Positions 1-5,582 of a stretch of 11,627 bases of DNA are shown here, in pieces. Below the pieces are notes generated by a model, which searched no databases, was not told where the DNA came from, and saw only the letters and a program-made list of their open reading frames with translations. This DNA is from an uncultured Lachnoclostridium sp. (GTDB lineage Bacteria > Bacillota > Clostridia > Lachnospirales > Lachnospiraceae). A program made the translations under genes and the position numbers. Every line of letters starts with the position of its first letter. Within the stretch, counting starts at the first letter, position 1. The stretch covers positions 1 through 11,627 of the forward strand of contig CABQJX010000088.1 of the NCBI GenBank assembly GCA_902464595.1, written 5' to 3'.

Positions 1-8
1 TAAACAAC

Positions 9-1160
9 ATGGCAGAGAGTAAGAGAGATTACTATGAAGTTCTGGGCGTTCCCAAGGATGCGAATGAGGATGCATTAAAAAAAGCATACAGGAAACTTGC
101 CAAGAAATACCATCCGGACGCCAATCCAGGCGATAAGGAGGCAGAAGCCAAGTTCAAAGAAGCTTCCGAGGCATACAGTGTGTTGAGCGACCCCCAGAAG
201 CGTCAGCAGTACGACCAGTTCGGCCATGCTGCATTTGAACAGGGAGGCCCCGGAGCAGGCGGCTTTGGCGGCGGTTTCGGCGGCTTTGACTTCGGCGGGG
301 ATATGGGAGACATCTTTGGGGATATTTTCGGTGATATTTTTGGCGGCGGAAGATTCTCCAGAGGAAGAAGCGGCCCTTCTCGCGGAGCAAACTTGAAGAC
401 TTCCGTGAGGATTTCCTTTGAGGAGGCTGTATTTGGCTGCGAGAAGGAGATTGAGATCAATTTTAAGGAGACCTGTGCCAGCTGTCACGGAACAGGGGCA
501 AAGGCAGGAACCTCCCCGCAGACCTGCGGAAAGTGTAATGGAAAGGGAAAGATCATGTACACCCAGCAGTCCTTCTTCGGTACTGTGCAGAATGTGCAGA
601 CCTGTCCCGACTGTAACGGAACAGGAAAGGTCATCAAGGAAAAATGTCCGGACTGCTACGGAACAGGTTACAAAACGGTTCGTAAGAAATTTAAGGTATC
701 GATTCCCGCTGGTATTGACAATGGCCAGTGCGTCCGCTTAGCCGGAGGCGGGGAACCGGGAACCGGAGGCGGAGAGAGAGGGGATCTGTTAGTGGAGGCA
801 GTGGTATCTCAGCATCCCATCTTTAAACGTCAGGATACCAGCATTTATTCTACGGTTCCCATTTCCTTTGCGAGAGCAGCTTTGGGAGGCCCGATCCGGA
901 TCAAGACAGTGGACGGAGATGTGGAATATGAGGTGCGTCCCGGAACTCAGACAGATACCAAGGTGCGCTTAAAGGGCAAGGGGGTTCCTTCCCTGCGCAG
1001 CCGCAGCGTAAGAGGAGATCATTACGTCACACTGGTAGTACAGGTTCCGGAGCGTATGACCCAGGCTCAGAAGGAAGCGCTGAAGCGTTTTGACGATGCG
1101 ATGAACGGAGTGACCTCACCGGAGGAAGAAAAGCCTAAGAAAAAAGGGATCTTTAAGTAA
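9..1160 (+). CDS. dnaJ: Chaperone protein DnaJ (Hsp40)
   Basis: Cytosolic co-chaperone that binds unfolded proteins and stimulates the ATPase of DnaK. The 383 residues give the full type I layout. The J-domain (about 5-71) carries the HPD motif at 35-37, which is essential for DnaK stimulation. A Gly/Phe-rich linker (about 79-115) contains three consecutive GDIF units. The zinc-binding region has four CxxCxGxG motifs starting at Cys156, Cys173, Cys199 and Cys213. The C-terminal substrate-binding domains follow, with a Lys-rich tail. The length is normal for the family. Only eight bases precede the ATG, so the ribosome binding site and the expected dnaK neighbour lie outside the window; the TAA at 1-3 could be an upstream stop. 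A hairpin terminator at 1223-1267 ends the unit, so dnaJ is probably the last gene of its operon. Identification is secure. Confidence 0.98.
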   Translation: MAESKRDYYEVLGVPKDANEDALKKAYRKLAKKYHPDANPGDKEAEAKFKEASEAYSVLSDPQKRQQYDQFGHAAFEQGGPGAGGFGGGFGGFDFGGDMGDIFGDIFGDIFGGGRFSRGRSGPSRGANLKTSVRISFEEAVFGCEKEIEINFKETCASCHGTGAKAGTSPQTCGKCNGKGKIMYTQQSFFGTVQNVQTCPDCNGTGKVIKEKCPDCYGTGYKTVRKKFKVSIPAGIDNGQCVRLAGGGEPGTGGGERGDLLVEAVVSQHPIFKRQDTSIYSTVPISFARAALGGPIRIKTVDGDVEYEVRPGTQTDTKVRLKGKGVPSLRSRSVRGDHYVTLVVQVPERMTQAQKEALKRFDDAMNGVTSPEEEKPKKKGIFK

Positions 1161-1222
1161 GAAAATGGAATAAAGAACGAGTAAAAAGAAACAACAAGTA
1201 AAATGAGATAAGAAATGCTGGG

Positions 1223-1267
1223 AAAAAGGGATCGGAACAGGCCATTAAAGAGTTCCGGTCCCTTTTT
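1223..1267 (+). terminator. Rho-independent terminator after dnaJ
   Basis: A 16-bp stem with one G-U pair joins 1223-1238 to 1252-1267 around a 13-nt loop. The 3' arm ends in a run of five T. It lies about 60 bases past the dnaJ stop and is the only strong hairpin between dnaJ and the next gene. Confidence 0.92.
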
Positions 1268-1369
1268 CATGTCAGGCAGGGAGGGAGTATCCCGATCATC
1301 AGGCCATAATTAAAAAAGCCCCTGATAAAATATTAAGAAATCCGTAAAGAAATGTAAGAATCTGTAGGA

Positions 1370-1418
1370 TATAATGAATAAGCACCTGTAAATAAGCCCA
1401 ATACTTGGGAATACAGGT
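1370..1418 (+). promoter_or_regulatory. Candidate promoter and 5' leader hairpin for the dehydrogenase-bioY unit
   Basis: A perfect TATAAT lies at 1370-1375, but no good -35 is visible 16-18 bases upstream, so the promoter call rests on the -10 box. The transcript would begin near 1382. The leader would then fold almost at once into a nested hairpin: ACCTGTA (1384-1390) with TACAGGT (1412-1418), enclosing CCCAA (1397-1401) with TTGGG (1405-1409). No T-run follows, so it is not a terminator. It may stabilise the 5' end of the mRNA or be an operator; I recognise no riboswitch class. Confidence 0.5.
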
Positions 1419-1444
1419 CAGTTACAGAAAGGCAATAAAACAAA

Positions 1445-2323
1445 ATGATTAAGCGTTTGTTAGTTACGGGAGCTCATGGATTTCTTGGATCCCGTATTTG
1501 CGAATATTTTAATGAGAAACGGGGATATGAGACGGTGGGGGTTTCCCACAGGGAGCTGGACATTGAAGATGAGCTGGCGGTATCTGCTTTTATAAAGGCC
1601 ATTCACCCGGATTATGTGATACACTGTGCAGGAATTTCTGATGTGGGAGTGTGCGAGAGGGAACCAGCCCAGTCAGAGCGGATTAATGTAAGGGGAACAG
1701 CCAATCTGGCCCGGTCATGCAGGAAGGAAGAAAGCAGGCTGATCTTTACCAGCTCAGACCAGGTTTACAGCGGAGTCCAGTCCTTAGAGCCCAACCGGGA
1801 GGGAAGGGAAGGAAAACCAACCACCGTTTATGGAAAAGATAAAAAAAGAGCGGAAGAAATCATGCTGTCCTATCTTCCAGATGCAGTGGCCCTGCGTCTG
1901 AGCTGGCAGTATGATGTGCCGGGGGCAGGCCGTGTGCCGGGAAAAGGCGTTTTGGAACGGTTAGCCCAGGCAAAAAGAGAAAATGAAAAGGTGGAATTTC
2001 CGATTCATGATTACCGAAGCTTTACTTATGTTTGGGAGACGGTGCGCCGCCTGGAGGATGCGCTGGAGCTTCCGGGAGGAGTTTATAACTTCGCAAGTGA
2101 AAACAGCCGCAACGCATACGATACGGCAAAATTGTTCTTAAAAGAGTTGACGGGGAATGAGTCCTGTGATATACTGTCTGAGAATGAAAAACGGTTTGCC
2201 TCCTGCCCAAGAAACCTTACGATGAGCATGGATAAGATTAAGTCCTATGGGATCCATTTCCTTGAGACAACAGAAGGGTTTCGGCAGTGCTGCAGGGAAC
2301 ACGAGGGAGAAGTCATACTATGA
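1445..2323 (+). CDS. NAD(P)-dependent epimerase/dehydratase, RmlD-like extended SDR
   Basis: A 292-residue extended short-chain dehydrogenase/reductase that would act on a sugar nucleotide or similar soluble substrate. The N-terminal Rossmann motif TGAHGFLG (8-15) binds NAD(P). A Ser-rich strand end (TSSDQVYSG, 102-110) and the catalytic pair Tyr129/Lys133 (YGKDK) complete the active site. The C-terminal RNLTMSMDKIKSYG (256-269) resembles the end of dTDP-4-dehydrorhamnose reductases. No rhamnose or capsule genes are nearby, so the substrate is unknown and rmlD should not be assigned. The start is chosen for an AGAAAGG at 1426-1432, although its 12-nt spacing is long. The stop TGA (2321-2323) overlaps the ATG of bioY as ATGA, indicating translational coupling. 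Family assignment is secure; specific function is not. Confidence 0.9.
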   Translation: MIKRLLVTGAHGFLGSRICEYFNEKRGYETVGVSHRELDIEDELAVSAFIKAIHPDYVIHCAGISDVGVCEREPAQSERINVRGTANLARSCRKEESRLIFTSSDQVYSGVQSLEPNREGREGKPTTVYGKDKKRAEEIMLSYLPDAVALRLSWQYDVPGAGRVPGKGVLERLAQAKRENEKVEFPIHDYRSFTYVWETVRRLEDALELPGGVYNFASENSRNAYDTAKLFLKELTGNESCDILSENEKRFASCPRNLTMSMDKIKSYGIHFLETTEGFRQCCREHEGEVIL

Positions 2324-2967
2324 CAAAGATAGAGAGCAGGAAGATGAGACAGGGGGAGGGGTTAGCTGCAAGAAGGCAGAAAACAGCGGACAGCCATCGG
2401 CAGAGCGCCAGGGATTTTGCGTTTTGCGGCCTGTTTTCCGCCCTCATCGCCGTGGGGGCATTCATAAGGATCGTTATACCAGCGGGAGCAGATACCATTA
2501 ATTTTACCCTTCAATGGTTTTTTGTCCTTCTGGCAGGGCTGCTTTTGGGGTCCAGACGGGCTGCTTTCAGCGTCAGCGTCTATCTCCTGATCGGCCTGGT
2601 GGGCGTTCCGATTTTTGCCAGAGGTGGCGGGCCCTCCTATCTGATACGTCCCACCTTTGGTTTTTTGCTTGGATTTGCACTGGCAGCGTGGCTTATTGGG
2701 AAAATCTGTGAGCTGGCGGGAAAAGGCGGACCAAAGGTTTGGCTGGCAGCAGCTACGGCTGGCTATGGGGTATATTATGGAATGGGGCTCTTGTATTTTT
2801 ATCTGATCACTCATTTTGTGGCAGTCATCCCCAGTCCTCTGGGACTTGGGGCCATTTTCCTTATCTACTGCCTGCCCACCATGATACCGGATTATGTTCT
2901 TTGTATCGCTGCGGTCACGGCTGCCGGCCGCCTCCGGCCTGTAGTAAGGCAGATGATGGAATCATGA
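2320..2967 (+). CDS. bioY: Biotin transporter BioY (ECF S component)
   Basis: Integral membrane substrate-binding subunit that captures biotin and works with an energy-coupling factor module (EcfA, EcfA', EcfT). The 215 residues give a charged N-terminal stretch of about 28 residues, then several hydrophobic segments. The BioY signature is visible as GVPIFARGGGPSYLIRPTFG followed by FLLGFALAAWLIGKI. The reading frame is open upstream to 2287, but the ATG at 2320 is preferred. It overlaps the upstream stop as ATGA and has GAGGGAG at 2303-2309 in front. With no bioM, bioN or ecf genes in view, it probably uses a shared ECF module encoded elsewhere. The N-terminal extension is a little longer than in typical BioY. 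Pairing with a sugar-nucleotide-type dehydrogenase is odd and has no obvious metabolic logic. Confidence 0.92.
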   Translation: MTKIESRKMRQGEGLAARRQKTADSHRQSARDFAFCGLFSALIAVGAFIRIVIPAGADTINFTLQWFFVLLAGLLLGSRRAAFSVSVYLLIGLVGVPIFARGGGPSYLIRPTFGFLLGFALAAWLIGKICELAGKGGPKVWLAAATAGYGVYYGMGLLYFYLITHFVAVIPSPLGLGAIFLIYCLPTMIPDYVLCIAAVTAAGRLRPVVRQMMES

Positions 2968-3003
2968 AAGAAAGGGAGTTTGGAAGCAGGGGAGTTTGAA
3001 GGC

Positions 3004-3894
3004 TTATTGCTGCCCCTTCCGTTTTACATTTCTCTCAAAATGAAAAATATACTGCTGCATGATACCGGCACAGCCGCTGTACTGCCCGAACACCTCCTCT
3101 GTGATCGCCTCGCAGAGCCGGTTCTTGGGGATCCGGCTGTGTCTTTTTTTGTCAAAATATTGCTCCATAAGGATTTTTTCGATCCACGTATCAATGGGGA
3201 AGGCGTCGATGTGATGAAGTCCGAAGAGACACACGCAGTTTGCCACCTTTTTTCCGATGCCGTAAAAACCGGTGAGGTAGTCCATAGACTGTTTATAATC
3301 CAGTGAGGATAGATAGTCTAGATCCAGAACGCCTGTCATAGCGTCAGAGCACAGGCGATGGATATATTTGGCCCGGTATCCCAGCTTTAAAGCCATGAGA
3401 TCCTCCAGGGAGGCTAGAGAGAGCTGTTTGGGATCCGGGAAGGAAAAAAGATCAGAGCCAGGTATGGGGGAGCCATAGTTTCGGCTCAGTGTCTCAACCA
3501 GGGAGCGTATGGCAGGGATGGTCTTTTGCTGGGAGATCACAAAGGTGATGATCATTTCCCAGGGATCCTGGTTTAAGATCCGTATCCCCTGGCCAAATCT
3601 GGCTGCCTGGGCCAGATAGGTATTTGCCGGGTCGATGGAGCGGATGACAGCATCATAATCCCGATCCAGATCCAGATAGGATCGCCAAAAAGGAAGGTCC
3701 TCCCCGCAGCAGTCTAAATACAGCTCATCTTCCCTCTGCCAGGCTTTTGCCAGGTGGAGGCCGCTTATGAGGAAAAAGCCGCCGGGAGTATCGGGAGAGC
3801 TGTCTTTGGAAGTGAGAGGCCTCATGCGGAAGCATTGGCCAGACTGATGGATCTGCTCTAAGTCAAGACAGGTTACAGGAAAATGAAATATCAT
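3004..3894 (-). CDS. 8-oxoguanine DNA glycosylase/AP lyase, OGG1-like (HhH-GPD)
   Basis: Base-excision repair enzyme predicted to remove oxidised purines such as 8-oxoguanine and nick the abasic strand. The N-terminal domain (about 1-100) has the OGG_N hallmark SGQCFRM (18-24). The helix-hairpin-helix/GPD domain carries FYGIGKKVANCVCLFGL (210-226) and AFPIDTWI (231-238). By alignment with human OGG1, Lys216 corresponds to the Schiff-base lysine and Asp235 to the activating aspartate, so bifunctional activity is expected. The C-terminal QYSGCAGIMQQYIFHFERN also matches the OGG family. At 296 residues the length is normal. The ATG has a strong AAAGGTGG about 7 nt upstream on the minus strand. 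The gene stands alone, tail to tail with bioY across a 36-bp gap in which no hairpin terminator was seen. Confidence 0.92.
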   Translation of the reverse strand: MIFHFPVTCLDLEQIHQSGQCFRMRPLTSKDSSPDTPGGFFLISGLHLAKAWQREDELYLDCCGEDLPFWRSYLDLDRDYDAVIRSIDPANTYLAQAARFGQGIRILNQDPWEMIITFVISQQKTIPAIRSLVETLSRNYGSPIPGSDLFSFPDPKQLSLASLEDLMALKLGYRAKYIHRLCSDAMTGVLDLDYLSSLDYKQSMDYLTGFYGIGKKVANCVCLFGLHHIDAFPIDTWIEKILMEQYFDKKRHSRIPKNRLCEAITEEVFGQYSGCAGIMQQYIFHFERNVKRKGQQ

Positions 3895-3949
3895 GGGAAG
3901 CCACCTTTCTTTTGTGGGATTGATTACGCAATGCTTTTGTCAAAATCCA

Positions 3950-4001
3950 TTGGATTTAAAACGATTGTTCTTATCATAAATCCAACGAATAGAATCGTCA
4001 A
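3950..4001 (-). promoter_or_regulatory. Promoter of the DNA glycosylase with overlapping inverted repeat
   Basis: On the minus strand, TTGACG (4001-3996) and TATGAT (3978-3973) are separated by exactly 17 bases, a good sigma-A promoter. It would start transcription near 3966, about 70 nt before the glycosylase ATG. A 9-bp perfect inverted repeat overlaps it: TTGGATTTA (3950-3958) and TAAATCCAA (3977-3985). One arm abuts the -10 box inside the spacer and the other lies just past the start, the placement of a repressor operator. A second pair, ACGATT (3961-3966) and AATCGT (3993-3998), interleaves with the first. Confidence 0.65.
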
Positions 4002-4106
4002 CGGCAATATAATAAAAGGCGGATGTTATGCAAAGCGAACGCACTGCAATGATCAATGCTTTAACTTAAACTTACACAAGGCTGAATTTATCTGGCAGAT
4101 TCCCCC

Positions 4107-4135
4107 TTGACTTTTTGGGAAAATGTGTCTACAAT
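4107..4135 (+). promoter_or_regulatory. Sigma-A promoter of pheST
   Basis: TTGACT (4107-4112) and TACAAT (4130-4135) are separated by 17 bases, one mismatch from consensus in each box. Transcription would begin near 4142, immediately before the T-box leader. Confidence 0.88.
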
Positions 4136-4141
4136 GAAACA

Positions 4142-4422
4142 TAGATTTGAAAATCCAAAAGCTGTGAAGGCGTACAGTAAGCGTTTACATTCCATCAGAG
4201 AGGGGAGGCCATCGGCTGAAAGCCTGCCCGGGTTCCTGTAAAAGAGCTGAAATTCCCGCCGGAGCTGCACAGATGAACCGTATCCCGCAGTAATCTGTGA
4301 CGCAGGCACACGTTACGTGCAGGAGTGTCTGTATGCCTCAGAAAAGATGGCATATAGGAATCAGGGTGGTACCGCGGGCTTATGGCTCCGTCCCTTCAGA
4401 GATGAAGAGACGGGGCTTTTTT
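4142..4422 (+). promoter_or_regulatory. T-box leader (phenylalanine), transcriptional, upstream of pheS
   Basis: This RNA element senses uncharged tRNA-Phe and permits readthrough into pheST when phenylalanine is short. The T-box core AGGGTGGTACCGCG is at 4363-4376; its UGG pairs with the tRNA acceptor end in this family. A stem I region with an AGAGAG stretch (4196-4201) precedes the likely specifier UUC at 4253-4255 (context GCTGAAATTCCCG), a Phe codon that agrees with the downstream genes. Further helices are CACAGAT/ATCTGTG (4268-4274 with 4293-4299) and TATGCC/GGCATA (4332-4337 with 4349-4354, the stem III position). The terminator stem GCTCCGTC/GACGGGGC (4385-4392 with 4409-4416) is followed by six T (4417-4422). 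The reading frame open through this region is not coding. Confidence 0.95.
4385..4422 (+). terminator. T-box terminator hairpin
   Basis: An 8-bp outer stem (4385-4392 with 4409-4416) is extended by CTTC/GAAG (4394-4397 with 4404-4407) and followed by T6. The CCGTCCCT on its 5' side can instead pair with the AGGG of the T-box sequence to form the antiterminator, which makes the two structures mutually exclusive. Confidence 0.9.
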
Positions 4423-4436
4423 GTTTGGCGGAAAAG

Positions 4437-4466
4437 CTTGCAGGAATCCTGCAAGGGAGATTTTTT
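4437..4466 (+). terminator. Second hairpin with T-run between the T-box and pheS
   Basis: CTTGCAG (4437-4443) pairs perfectly with CTGCAAG (4449-4455) around GAATC; the whole 4437-4455 segment is a near-perfect palindrome. Six T follow at 4461-4466 after a 5-nt gap. The gap makes it a weaker intrinsic terminator than the T-box one. It could equally be a pause or an RNA processing element. Confidence 0.45.
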
Positions 4467-4509
4467 ATCCGATACCTCCCCCTTTATTCTTACAAGAAAA
4501 GGAGAAACC

Positions 4510-5529
4510 ATGAAAGAGCAGTTAGAGAGAATCAAGGAAGAAGCCTTAAAGCAGATCGAAGCTTCCGAGGCGCTGGAACGGCTGAATGAGATCCGTGTTT
4601 CCTATCTGGGAAAGAAGGGAGAACTGACGAACATTCTCAAGAGTATGAAGGATGTGGCGCCGGAGGACCGTCCTAAGGTGGGACAGCTGGTCAATGAGGC
4701 AAGAGCTGTGATCGAAGGAAAGCTGGAGGAAGCGAAGACAGCTTTGGCAAAAAAAGCACGGGAAGCGCAGTTAAAGAGCGAGGTCATCGACGTGACTCTT
4801 CCGGCAAAGAAGAATCAGGTGGGACACAGCCACCCCAATACCATTGCTTTGGAAGAAGTAGAGCGCATTTTCGTGGGAATGGGCTACGAGGTGGTAGAGG
4901 GCCCGGAAGTAGAATATGACCGCTACAATTTTGAAAAACTGAATATCCCTAAGGGCCATCCGGCCAGGGACGAGCAGGACACCTTTTATATCAATGACAG
5001 CATCCTGCTGAGAAGCCAGACCTCCCCGGTTCAGGTGCGTACTATGGAGCAGGGAAAGCTGCCTATCCGCATGATTGCCCCGGGCCGTGTGTTCCGTTCT
5101 GACGAGGTGGACGCAACCCATTCCCCTTCCTTCCATCAGATCGAGGGATTGGTGATCGACAAGAATATTACATTTGCGGATCTCAAGGGAACACTGGCAG
5201 AGTTTGCCAGAGAGCTGTTCGGACCTGAGACGAAGGTGAAATTCCGTCCCCATCATTTCCCATTTACCGAGCCCAGCGCAGAGGTGGATGTGACCTGCTT
5301 CAAGTGCGGCGGTTCCGGATGCCGGTTCTGCAAGGGATCCGGATGGATCGAGATTTTAGGATGCGGTATGGTTCATCCCCACGTTCTTGAGATGTGCGGT
5401 ATTGATCCGGAGGAGTATTCCGGTTTTGCTTTCGGCGTAGGCCTGGAGCGTATTGCACTGTTGAAATATGAGATCGACGATATGCGTCTGCTGTACGAGA
5501 ACGATATCCGTTTCCTGAAGCAGTTCTAA
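4510..5529 (+). CDS. pheS: Phenylalanine--tRNA ligase alpha subunit
   Basis: Catalytic subunit of the cytosolic alpha2-beta2 synthetase that charges tRNA-Phe. The start at 4510 is fixed by AAGGAG (4499-4504) and by the T-box terminator upstream; it gives 339 residues, the usual length. A charged N-terminal helical region (1-90), which forms the tRNA-contacting coiled coil in this family, precedes the class II catalytic domain. Visible motifs are the region GYEVVEGPEVEYD (125-137), motif 2 around GRVFRSDEVDATHSPSFHQI (192-211) and motif 3 GFAFGVGLERIALL (305-318) with Arg314. Four cysteines (263, 266, 271, 274) form a CX2CX4CX2C cluster in front of GWIEILGCGMVHP; this could bind a metal, but I cannot show it. 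pheT follows after 53 bases. Expression should depend on the T-box. Confidence 0.98.
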   Translation: MKEQLERIKEEALKQIEASEALERLNEIRVSYLGKKGELTNILKSMKDVAPEDRPKVGQLVNEARAVIEGKLEEAKTALAKKAREAQLKSEVIDVTLPAKKNQVGHSHPNTIALEEVERIFVGMGYEVVEGPEVEYDRYNFEKLNIPKGHPARDEQDTFYINDSILLRSQTSPVQVRTMEQGKLPIRMIAPGRVFRSDEVDATHSPSFHQIEGLVIDKNITFADLKGTLAEFARELFGPETKVKFRPHHFPFTEPSAEVDVTCFKCGGSGCRFCKGSGWIEILGCGMVHPHVLEMCGIDPEEYSGFAFGVGLERIALLKYEIDDMRLLYENDIRFLKQF

Positions 5530-5582
5530 AATGAAAAGCGTATGACAGGTCATGTTTGAGTGACAGATAGGAGAGAAAACAC

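Noticed and set aside
300..350. Triple GDIF repeat in DnaJ as an unusual expansion
   Set aside because: DIF-containing repeats are a normal feature of the Gly/Phe-rich region of DnaJ.
75..488. Long antisense open frames opposite dnaJ, and similar ones opposite pheS and pheT
   Set aside because: They are shadows of strongly coding sequence, with no ribosome binding sites, promoters or recognisable protein features.
4028..4069. 13-codon frame preceded by AAGGCGG upstream of the pheST promoter
   Set aside because: A TATAAT at 4008-4013 has no -35, and the frame is too short and lacks any recognisable leader-peptide codon run; chance is the simplest reading.
3883..4110. 75-codon plus-strand open frame between the glycosylase and pheS
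   Set aside because: It overlaps the glycosylase start and ribosome binding site, runs across its promoter and into the pheST promoter, has no ribosome binding site, and resembles no known protein.
4297..4509. N-terminal extension of pheS through the T-box leader
   Set aside because: This stretch is the T-box, its terminator and a further hairpin. PheS homology begins at 4510, which has its own AAGGAG.
5540..5551. ATGACAGGTCAT palindrome between pheS and pheT
   Set aside because: Only a 5-bp stem with a 2-nt loop and no T-run; too weak to call an intercistronic element.
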